A stretch of DNA of 27,360 nucleotides from positions 1 through 27,360 of the forward strand of contig CAVQOI010000011.1 in assembly GCA_963714425.1 (NCBI GenBank), given 5' to 3'. Positions 21,484 to 27,360 of the stretch are shown here, piece after piece. The first letter of the stretch is position 1. The number at the start of each line of letters is the position of its first letter. The stretch is from DATCYX01 sp963714425. Lineage in GTDB: Bacteria > Chloroflexota > Anaerolineae > Anaerolineales > UBA4823. The translations under genes and the position numbers were made by a program. The notes beneath the pieces were generated by a model. That model was given only the letters and a program-made list of their open reading frames with translations, ran no database searches and was not told the DNA's origin.

Positions 21484-23313
21484 CTATTTCTTCGAAGCCT
21501 TTTTTGTAGCGTCTGCTTGAGCGACTTCGGGGACCTCGTCTTCATCGGGGACTTCGGGGGCCGGTTCTTCAGCCACGACCTCAGGCGCTTCCTCCTCAGC
21601 CACGACCTCGGGAGCTTCCTCTTCAGCCACAACCTCGGGAGCTTCCTCTTCAGCCACAACTTCAGGAGCTTCCTCTTCAGCCACAACTTCAGGAGCTTCC
21701 TCTTCAGCCACGACCTCAGGAGCTTCCTCCTCAGCCACAACCTCGGGAGCTTCTTCTTCAGCCACGACCTCTGGCGCTTCTTCCTCAGCCACGACCTCGG
21801 GAGCTTCCTCTTCAGCTACGACCTCGGGAACTTCCACTTCAGTCGCGACCTCAGGTGCTGCTTCTTCGGCCACAACTTCAGGCGCTTCCTCTTCAACCAC
21901 GACCTCGGGAGCTGCTTCATCGGCGGAAATCTCCGCTGGTACCTCTGGGACGTCCTGCTCTGGCATTTCTTCAAGGGCTTCGACTGCAGCCTCAACCGCG
22001 GTGATCTCAAGCGTCTCTTCGCTCACAACCTCAACGGCTTTTTCGTCGGTGGGGGTAGCGGTCTCTCCAGCATCTTCTTTCACATCTTGCACCACTTCCG
22101 CCAGATCCATCTTCCAGTCCAGGTCGGAGTAGGCTGGGGAGTCTACCTTGCGCCGGCTCAGTCCGATGCGCCGCCGTTCGGGGTCAATCTTGATCACCCG
22201 CAAGGTGACCACATCGCCTTCCTTGACCACCTCTTTCGGATGGTTGATGCGCTGCTCGCTCAACTCCGAGATGTGGATCAAGCCCTCCAGCTCTTCGTCC
22301 AGGCGGGCAAAGGCGCCAAATTTGGTCAGGTGGGTGATGGTGCCTTCGATAAGCTGTCCTTCGCGCATGCCCTTGATCTTGCGAATCCAGGGGTCTTCTT
22401 GCAGCTGGCGGATAGACAAGCCGATGCGGCGGCGGTCGTGATCGATGCTGATCACCCGCACTTCAACTTCCTGGCCTACATGCAGCACCTCGCTTGGATG
22501 GTTGATACGCTCCCAGGAGATCTCCGAGAGGTGCACCAGCCCATCTGCTCCGTCGATATTGACGAAAGCGCCAAAATCGGCCACACTCGTCACCCGACCA
22601 TTACGCACATCGCCTTCGTTGAGCTCTTCCAAAAGGCGATCTTTCAACGATTCACGCGTCTCTTGCAAGGCGGCGCGCTCGGAGAGGATCAGGCGGCGGC
22701 GTTCGCGGTCGACCTCGATCACACGCACCTTGATCTCCTCGCCCACCATCTTACCCCAACGCTGGTCGGGGGTATCGCCAGCGATAGAGGCGCGGCGAAG
22801 CAGGCTAATCTGAGAGGCAGGCACGAAGCCGCGCAGCTGGCCCAGGGGCACCAGCAAGCCTCCCTTGTTATAGCCGATGATCTTGCTGTCGAAGTCATCC
22901 CCTTCCTCGAGCATTTCCTCAGCCTCTTGCCAGTCTTTTTCCTCGCGTGCGCGCACGTAGGAGAGCACCACATTGCCGTTGGAGTCTTCCGGCGTGACCA
23001 CGAAGACGGGAATCTCCATGCCCACGATAAATTCGGCGCGCTCATCGTCGGGGATCGACTCTAGCTCGCGGCCGGAGATGACACCCTCTGATTTGGTGCC
23101 TACGCTGACCAGTATCTCATTCTCACCGATGGTGGCGATAAAGCCGGAACGGACTTCTCCGGCTTTTGGAAGATCGAAATCCAACCCCTGCTCTTCCAAT
23201 AAGGTTGCCATCGTATTGGTTTCTGCGTGTGGGCGTTCTTCTGGCTTCTTTTCGATCGGCTGGTTACTTTCGGGCTCCACCCCCTGCCCGGGAAGGGCGT
23301 TATTCTGTTCCAT
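21484..23313 (-). CDS. rpsA: 30S ribosomal protein S1 homologue with long acidic repeat tail
   Basis: 609 residues. Four S1 RNA-binding domains occur in order: about 48-117 (GFIATIGENEILVSVGTKSE), 137-210 (IIGYNKGGLLVPLGQLRGFV), 223-295 (SVADFGAFVNIDGADGLVHL) and 308-383 (HLTKFGAFARLDEELEGLIH). This is the S1 form common outside Proteobacteria, helping mRNA bind the 30S subunit. The last 200 or so residues are an acidic tail rich in Glu, Val, Ala and Pro. It includes ten in-frame units of the PEVVAEEEA kind plus diverged ones, then ends in basic ATKKASKK. Such a tail is not part of standard S1. A consensus promoter and a terminator bracket the gene, so it is monocistronic. An internal ATG at residue 35 (MATLLEEQGLDF) is a possible alternative start. 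Confidence 0.93.
   Translation of the reverse strand: MEQNNALPGQGVEPESNQPIEKKPEERPHAETNTMATLLEEQGLDFDLPKAGEVRSGFIATIGENEILVSVGTKSEGVISGRELESIPDDERAEFIVGMEIPVFVVTPEDSNGNVVLSYVRAREEKDWQEAEEMLEEGDDFDSKIIGYNKGGLLVPLGQLRGFVPASQISLLRRASIAGDTPDQRWGKMVGEEIKVRVIEVDRERRRLILSERAALQETRESLKDRLLEELNEGDVRNGRVTSVADFGAFVNIDGADGLVHLSEISWERINHPSEVLHVGQEVEVRVISIDHDRRRIGLSIRQLQEDPWIRKIKGMREGQLIEGTITHLTKFGAFARLDEELEGLIHISELSEQRINHPKEVVKEGDVVTLRVIKIDPERRRIGLSRRKVDSPAYSDLDWKMDLAEVVQDVKEDAGETATPTDEKAVEVVSEETLEITAVEAAVEALEEMPEQDVPEVPAEISADEAAPEVVVEEEAPEVVAEEAAPEVATEVEVPEVVAEEEAPEVVAEEEAPEVVAEEEAPEVVAEEEAPEVVAEEEAPEVVAEEEAPEVVAEEEAPEVVAEEEAPEVVAEEEAPEVVAEEPAPEVPDEDEVPEVAQADATKKASKK
21571..21840. repeat. 27-bp coding minisatellite in rpsA (10 near-identical units)
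   Basis: The motif AGCCACGACCTC (or variants) recurs ten times at exactly 27-nt spacing from 21571 to 21814, joined by GGGAGCTTCCTCTTC-like stretches. Units differ by single silent changes (ACAACC/ACGACC, TCAGGA/TCGGGA). Three more diverged units extend to about 21930. Each unit encodes nine residues, PEVVAEEEA. Confidence 0.95.
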
Positions 23314-23354
23314 AATAAAAGCTTACTCCGGTTGCTGATTTAGATTAGAGGGAC

Positions 23355-23383
23355 ATTATAAAGGTTAAGAACGAAGTTGGCAA
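23355..23383 (-). promoter_or_regulatory. rpsA promoter
   Basis: On the minus strand TTGCCA (23383-23378), 17 bp, TATAAT (23360-23355). Transcription would start near 23348, leaving a leader of about 35 nt. GGAG in the leader is 13-14 nt from the ATG, rather far. Confidence 0.8.
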
Positions 23384-23416
23384 CCTTTAGAATTAGGCAA
23401 AGAACTTTCCCTCGGG

Positions 23417-23422
23417 TATAAT
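23417..23422 (+). promoter_or_regulatory. -10 box of the chelatase genes
   Basis: TATAAT, 19 nt before the ATG at 23442, with GAGGA (23431-23435) as ribosome site between them. No clear -35. It is divergent from the rpsA promoter about 35 bp away. Confidence 0.6.
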
Positions 23423-23441
23423 CATATGCCGAGGAAATATC

Positions 23442-24545
23442 ATGCCGCCCATTTATCCATTTACTGCAATTGTCGCCCAAGATCGCATGAAGCGCGCGCT
23501 GGTGTTAAACGCGGTAGATCCGCGCATCGGTGGCGTGCTCATCCGCGGCGAGCGCGGCACGGCAAAATCGACGGCGGCGCGCGGCCTGGCAGCCCTGCTG
23601 CCGCGCGTGGCTGTGGTGAGCGACTGCCGCTTCGGCTGTGACCCTGATCGCACCTCCACCTGGTGCACGGAATGCCGCGAGCGCGTGGTCAACGGTGAAT
23701 CCTTACCGGTAGAGCTGCGTGCCACGCCATTTATCAACCTGCCTGTATCGGCAACAGAAGACCGCGTTGTCGGCACGCTGGATATCGAGAAAGCCATCCA
23801 GAAGGGCGAGCGCCATTTCGAGCCCGGCGTGCTGGCTGCCGCTAACCGGGGCATGCTCTACATCGACGAGGTCAACCTGCTGGACGACCACGTGGTGGAC
23901 GTGCTGCTCGACTCGGCTGCCATGGGCATGAACATCGTCGAGCGCGAGGGTATCTCCTTCTCCCACCCGGCGCGCTTTATCCTGGTGGGTACCATGAACC
24001 CAGAAGAGGGCGACCTGCGTCCCCAGCTGCTCGACCGCTTTGCCCTCTCGGTAGACATCCACGGCGTGCGCGAGGCGCGCGAGCGCGTCCTGATCATGGA
24101 GCGCAACCTGGGCTTCGAGAGCGACTCGGAGATCTTCCGCCAGGAGTGGATACCTAAAGAGGAGACCTTGACTGACCGCATCGAGCAGGCTCGCAAGCTT
24201 ATCGGGCAGGTGACCTACACCCAACGCGACCTGCTCTCCATCGCCGCCCTGAGCGCCTCGTTGAACGTCGAGGGCCACCGTGCCGACCTGGTGATCTTGA
24301 AGACCGCCCGGGCGCACGCCGCCTTCGAAGGCCGCACAGCCATCAACGAGCGCGATATCGTCCTGGCTGCCGAGCTGGCTCTGCCGCACCGCATCAAGCG
24401 CGGCCCCTTCCACCAGACCGAGATGAGCGTCGAAGACCTGCAAGAACGCATCGAGCAGCTCCAGGGGGCATCTGTCAGCGAAGGCGAGCCAGAGATGGTG
24501 CCCAGCGACCAGCAACAGGAGAGCCTCGAAAAAAAAAAGCCGTGA
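23442..24545 (+). CDS. ChlI/BchI-like AAA+ ATPase subunit of a metal chelatase
   Basis: 367 residues. This is the AAA+ motor of the magnesium/cobalt chelatase class, which drives metal insertion into a tetrapyrrole by a large ChlH/CobN subunit. Walker A is GERGTAKST (36-44) and Walker B is MLYIDEVNLL (D142/E143). The chelatase insertion FINLPVSATEDRVVGTLDIE and sensor region LVGTMNPEEGDLRPQLLDRF are present. Four cysteines (C62, C66, C75, C78 in DCRFGC...WCTEC) could bind zinc. The C-terminal 35 residues are a polar linker (QQQESLEKKKP) encoded over an A10 run. The ATG has a GAGGA ribosome site. Its stop overlaps the next gene. No chlorophyll genes or large subunit are present, so a cobalt-chelatase role is as likely as a magnesium one. 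Confidence 0.93.
   Translation: MPPIYPFTAIVAQDRMKRALVLNAVDPRIGGVLIRGERGTAKSTAARGLAALLPRVAVVSDCRFGCDPDRTSTWCTECRERVVNGESLPVELRATPFINLPVSATEDRVVGTLDIEKAIQKGERHFEPGVLAAANRGMLYIDEVNLLDDHVVDVLLDSAAMGMNIVEREGISFSHPARFILVGTMNPEEGDLRPQLLDRFALSVDIHGVREARERVLIMERNLGFESDSEIFRQEWIPKEETLTDRIEQARKLIGQVTYTQRDLLSIAALSASLNVEGHRADLVILKTARAHAAFEGRTAINERDIVLAAELALPHRIKRGPFHQTEMSVEDLQERIEQLQGASVSEGEPEMVPSDQQQESLEKKKP
24517..24545 (+). promoter_or_regulatory. Candidate programmed -1 frameshift site (SD-like element + A AAA AAG)
   Basis: In the chlI-like frame the sequence reads GAA AAA AAA AAG CCG TGA. It contains A AAA AAG (24533-24539), the slippery heptamer of E. coli dnaX. AGGAG (24517-24521) lies 11 nt upstream, as an internal Shine-Dalgarno stimulator would. 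A -1 slip continues into GCC GTG AAC, the frame of the VWA gene. A weak stem (GGAG...CTCC, about 24568-24587) lies further downstream. Confidence 0.65.
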
Positions 24546-25492
24546 ACGCAGAGGTGGTGGAGGATGAGGAGTCCCGCCAGGCTCCAACCCAGCCAGCTCC
24601 CCAAAAAGTGTTCGAGACCGGAAGCGCCAACTGGTGGGACGGCGGCGAGAAGGTCAACATTGGACAGACCTTCATCCCGCGCAGGCTCGAAAATCCCCTG
24701 GACCGCATGACACGCCGCCAAAGCGGGCGCCGCTCGCGGACGCGCACCGACCGCAAGCGCGGGCGCTATGTGCAGGCGCGCCCTTCGCCAGGCAAGCCCG
24801 ACGACCTGGCATTCGATGCCACACTGCGCGCCGCGGCGCCTTTCCAGAAGCAGCGCAGCGCCTTGCGCAAACGCGTGGCTTTTGCCATCCGCTCCAGCGA
24901 TTACCAGCGCAAGGTGCGGGTCAAGAAAACCGCCAACCTGGTGCTGTTTGTGGTGGATGCCTCCTGGTCGATGGCGGTGGCTGAGCGCATGTCGGCGACC
25001 AAGGGCGCCATCCTGTCTCTACTGACCGATGCCTACCAGCGCCGCGACCGGGTGGGACTGGCGGTCTTCCAGAAGGACCGCGCCACCCTGGTGCTGCCCC
25101 CCACCAACTCGGTGGAGCTGGCCAAGCGCGCCCTGGCGGATATCCCCGTAGGCGGTAAGACGCCCCTCTCCGCCGGGCTGTACCTGGCGCATAACGTGAT
25201 CCAAAAGGAGCGCATTGTCCACCCGGACGTGATGCCGCTGATCATCCTGCTCACAGATGGAGCCGGCAATGTCTCGATAAGTCATTTGCCCCCGCAGGAC
25301 GAAGCGCACCAGATCGCCGAGTCGATCTCGGAGGATGAGATCCGCTGCGTGGTGATCAACATGGAGCACGCCGCCTTCGACCAGGGACTGGCTCAGGCGC
25401 TGGCAGAACATCTCAAGGCGCCATGCTATACGCTGAGCGAGCTGAAGGCGGAGGTGCTGTACCAGAAGGTGCGCGAGGAGATGGTGGCTTAA
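24542..25492 (+). CDS. VWA-domain subunit (ChlD C-terminal-like) of the chelatase, possibly made by frameshift fusion
   Basis: 316 residues if started at GTG 24542. The N-terminal 120 residues are a charged linker (ANWWDGGEKVNIGQTFIPRR, then Arg-rich) typical of the acidic/proline-rich linker and adjacent region of ChlD/BchD. Residues 130-310 form a von Willebrand A domain with the MIDAS motif VVDASWSMAV (D139, S141, S143), the Thr in GGKTPLSAG and the Asp in LLTDGAGN. ChlD-type subunits form a complex with the ChlI AAA+ ring and bridge to the metal-inserting subunit. The gene lies in the -1 frame relative to the ChlI-like gene and overlaps it by GTGA. No ribosome site lies at normal distance, since the nearest AGGAG is 20 nt away, which fits synthesis by frameshifting or tight coupling. 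Confidence 0.9.
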   Translation: MNAEVVEDEESRQAPTQPAPQKVFETGSANWWDGGEKVNIGQTFIPRRLENPLDRMTRRQSGRRSRTRTDRKRGRYVQARPSPGKPDDLAFDATLRAAAPFQKQRSALRKRVAFAIRSSDYQRKVRVKKTANLVLFVVDASWSMAVAERMSATKGAILSLLTDAYQRRDRVGLAVFQKDRATLVLPPTNSVELAKRALADIPVGGKTPLSAGLYLAHNVIQKERIVHPDVMPLIILLTDGAGNVSISHLPPQDEAHQIAESISEDEIRCVVINMEHAAFDQGLAQALAEHLKAPCYTLSELKAEVLYQKVREEMVA

Positions 25493-25501
25493 GGCTATTC
25501 A

Positions 25502-25578
25502 CCACGGATGGACACAGATGAACACTGATCCCCATATTGCTAAGAAGAATATCCGTGTGCATCCGTGTGCATCTGTGG
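25502..25578. repeat. Palindromic dispersed repeat, copy 3, entering the M1 lipoprotein start
   Basis: CCACGGATGGACACAGATGA... (25502-25529) is an imperfect inverted repeat of the stretch 25551-25578, ending GCATCTGTGG. It is related to the GGACACGGAT copies at 6661 and 16477. The right arm ends exactly at the likely GTG start of the M1 lipoprotein gene (25575). Confidence 0.75.
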
Positions 25579-27038
25579 CTAAATCGATTATTGCGGTCGC
25601 ACTCGTTCTCCTTCTGGGCGCATGCGGCAGAGGAGGCAGCCCGGCGGGGACGGCTACGAACACGCCGATGGTTGAGGCGGCGACCGGCACTCTCGTTGCA
25701 AGCGCAACCCCCACCCCCAGCACCACGGCAACAATAACACCCGCCCCAACCCCACTCGACCTGCCCGCCACGCGCTACACGTTGATCGTGGTGTTGAACT
25801 ACTCTGCGCACCTCCTGGTGGTGGACGAAAAGATCGAGTTTTACAACCGCTTTCCCGAGGCGATAAGCGAGCTGCCCCTGATCGTTGAGCCGATGCGCTA
25901 TCCCGGGGCGTTCACGTTGAAAGGTATCGCCTGGGAGAGCGGGGCGGCTGTCGAGGATTACAACTTCGAAAGCGGCCGGCTGCTCATCCGGCTGCTCCAG
26001 CCGCTTCAACCGGGCGGCCGCCTGGGGCTATCGCTCAATTACGAGCTGAGATTGCCATCGCCGGTGCCATCCGCTGCAGTGCGCCCGATCCCCTTTGGGT
26101 ACACGTTACGCCAGACCAACCTGGTGGACTGGTTCCCTTTCATCCCGCCGTACAGGCCGGGGGAGGGCTGGCTGGCGCAGGAGGCGGGCTTCTTCGGCGA
26201 ACACCTGGCTTACGAGCAGGCGGATTTCGATGTGAGCCTGACCATTCCCGATGACCCCGGCATCCTGGTGGTGGCGGCGTCCGCCCCCGCGCAGGTGGAG
26301 GGTGAATGGCGGCGCTACCAGCACGAAGCGGCTCGCAACTTCGCAATCTCGGTGAGCCCTGAGTACCGCGTTTACACCACCACGGTGGGCACCACCACGG
26401 TGCTGAGCTATGCCTTTGGGTTCCACGAAACAGCAGGGCAGGCGGTGCTGGAGACAACCGCGGAATCTGTCCGGCTGTATAACCAGCTGTACGGCGAGTA
26501 TCCGCGCGAGCTGATCAGCGCGGTGGAAGCCGATTTCCTGGACGGTATGGAGTACGACGGGCTGTATTTCCTGAGCAACGGCTTCTACAACCTGTACCAG
26601 GGCACGCCGGGCGAGTACATGATCGCCATCGCGGCGCACGAGACTGCGCACCAGTGGTTCTATGCATCGGTAGGCAACGACCAGGCGCTGGAGCCCTGGC
26701 TGGACGAGGCGCTGTGCACTTACAGCGAGCGGCTGTTCTATGAGCGGCTGCACCCGGAGGCGCTGGACTGGTGGTGGGAGTACCGCATAGACTACTACCA
26801 GCCGCAGGGCTGGGTGGACGGGAGCATTTACAACCCAGCGGGTTACCTGGCTTACCGCGACGCTATTTACCTCAACGGGGCGGTGTTCCTGGAGGCGCTG
26901 CGGAAGCAGGTGGGGGATGAGGCGTTCTTCGCCTTCTTGAAGGATTATGCGGGGCAGATGCGGGGGGAATCGCCACGCGGGAGGATTTCTTCCGCATCCT
27001 GGGGGAGCATACGGGGGAAGATATCGGGCCGCTGGTGA
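25575..27038 (+). CDS. M1-family (aminopeptidase N-like) metallopeptidase lipoprotein, 3' end frameshifted
   Basis: 487 residues as read. From GTG 25575 the product begins as a compact lipoprotein signal (AKSIIAVALVLLLGAC); an ATG at 25518 would add 19 residues that merely translate the repeat. A Thr/Pro linker follows, then an M1 N-terminal beta-domain-like part (YTLIVVLNYSAHLLVVDEKI). The catalytic part has HETAHQWF with the third zinc ligand Glu 18 residues on in WLDEALCTYSE. The canonical substrate GAMEN motif is not seen; DGMEYDGLYFL takes its place, as in many divergent M1 proteins. The C-terminus runs out of frame after QMRG at a G6 run (26962-26967). Inserting one base restores a plausible tail, EDFFRILGEHTGEDIGPLVK and a few more residues, ending at 27061. 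Confidence 0.88.
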   Translation: MAKSIIAVALVLLLGACGRGGSPAGTATNTPMVEAATGTLVASATPTPSTTATITPAPTPLDLPATRYTLIVVLNYSAHLLVVDEKIEFYNRFPEAISELPLIVEPMRYPGAFTLKGIAWESGAAVEDYNFESGRLLIRLLQPLQPGGRLGLSLNYELRLPSPVPSAAVRPIPFGYTLRQTNLVDWFPFIPPYRPGEGWLAQEAGFFGEHLAYEQADFDVSLTIPDDPGILVVAASAPAQVEGEWRRYQHEAARNFAISVSPEYRVYTTTVGTTTVLSYAFGFHETAGQAVLETTAESVRLYNQLYGEYPRELISAVEADFLDGMEYDGLYFLSNGFYNLYQGTPGEYMIAIAAHETAHQWFYASVGNDQALEPWLDEALCTYSERLFYERLHPEALDWWWEYRIDYYQPQGWVDGSIYNPAGYLAYRDAIYLNGAVFLEALRKQVGDEAFFAFLKDYAGQMRGESPRGRISSASWGSIRGKISGRW

Positions 27039-27066
27039 AGATATATTTCCAGAAGCCATAATATTT

Positions 27067-27149
27067 TTAACACGAAGGGCACTAAGGGGACACCAAGGAT
27101 CACAAAGAATTCTTTATACTTTATATATCCTTTGTGTCCTTCGTGTTAA
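27067..27149. repeat. TTAACACGAAGG palindromic dispersed repeat
   Basis: TTAACACGAAGG (27067-27078) and CCTTCGTGTTAA (27138-27149) are perfect 12-bp arms. Inside, CACCAAGGATCACAAAG and CTTTGTGTCC pair further. It starts six bases after the restored M1 stop. Half-copies lie at 2666-2700 and 27233-27317. Confidence 0.85.
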
Positions 27150-27180
27150 TGACTCTCTCCGTGTCCATGATCCAAGGTAG

Positions 27181-27320
27181 TAGGGCGGCTATCCATAGCC
27201 GCGATTTTATAATACCGGACAGCAGGTTGGACCACGAAGAAGCGAAAGGCGGCGAAATGCACGAAAGGGCAGGGCGACCTTTTGATCCTTTGTGCCCCTT
27301 CGTGACCTTTGTGTTAGGAG
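27181..27320. repeat. Cluster of further dispersed repeats
   Basis: GCGGCTAT CC ATAGCCGC (27185-27202) matches the palindrome at 16402. TTGGACCACGAA at 27227-27238 matches 3596-3607. CACGAAGAAGCGAAAGGCGG and CCTTTGTGCCCCTTCGTGAC form another CACGAAGG-type inverted copy (about 27233-27317). I see no gene between the M1 gene and 27323. Confidence 0.65.
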
Positions 27321-27323
27321 GTT

Positions 27324-27360
27324 TTACACAATCTTCCCCGCCAGCGTCTGGCGCAGGGCT
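27324..27360 (-). CDS. C-terminal end of a gene entering from the right
   Basis: On the minus strand the last 12 codons before a TAA at 27326-27324 read ALRQTLAGKIV, which looks like a normal protein C-terminus. Too little is visible to name it. The repeats end just beyond its stop, as they do at other genes in the window. Confidence 0.4.
   Translation of the reverse strand, partial: ALRQTLAGKIV

Noticed and set aside
21571..21930. CRISPR-like array with regular 27-nt repeats
   Set aside because: There are no unique spacers, the repeats are contiguous and in frame within rpsA, and no cas genes are present.
21517..23064. 515-codon open frame on the plus strand opposite rpsA
   Set aside because: It is antisense to a clear S1 gene. 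Its Phe/Ser/His-rich periodic sequence is only the complement of the 27-bp acidic repeat, and no ribosome site was found.
27061..27360. Transposon end or insertion sequence at the right edge
   Set aside because: There are inverted repeats only, no transposase fragment and no target duplication that I can see; treated as dispersed palindromes.

Overview
The window looks like chromosomal DNA of a GC-rich bacterium, most likely a member of Anaerolineae or a related Chloroflexota lineage. This is an inference from several things: many secreted lipoproteins with Thr/Pro-rich linkers, a fused formiminotransferase-cyclodeaminase, a CcrM-type methylase outside its usual proteobacterial setting, TATAAT-type promoters, and spacers filled with palindromic repeats. 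I see no tRNA, rRNA, CRISPR array, phage module or insertion sequence.

Left part (1-8540), mostly minus strand. An Lrp/AsnC regulator lies upstream of a tyrosine phenol-lyase and a Cys/Met-type PLP enzyme that runs off the left edge: an amino-acid catabolism cluster. A small plus-strand membrane protein follows. It converges on a CcrM-like adenine methyltransferase with a C-terminal RAMA domain. Next come a HAD-like protein of unusual motif order, a class I aminotransferase and dCTP deaminase.

Middle part (8700-16420) is cell-envelope rich. On the minus strand a formiminotransferase-cyclodeaminase overlaps an M23 peptidase lipoprotein, followed by a CapA-type lipoprotein. Divergent from them are two tandem, overlapping, paralogous LysM/M23 lipoproteins that probably arose by duplication.

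Right part (16580-27360). An acyl-CoA dehydrogenase and both ETF subunits form a minus-strand electron-transfer cluster. A TPR protein diverges from it. Ribosomal protein S1 follows, with a good promoter and terminator, and its C-terminus is an acidic minisatellite. Then come an AAA+ chelatase subunit (ChlI-like) and a VWA subunit (ChlD-like). They overlap by GTGA and are preceded by an A10 run holding a dnaX-type A AAA AAG site with a Shine-Dalgarno-like element upstream, which suggests a programmed -1 frameshift that would fuse the two. An M1-family metallopeptidase lipoprotein has an apparent one-base deletion in a G6 run near its 3' end. The window ends with the last codons of another minus-strand gene.

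Nearly every spacer carries palindromic or low-complexity dispersed repeats of at least six sequence families, several touching start or stop codons. Together with the chelatase frameshift site they are the least ordinary part of the window.
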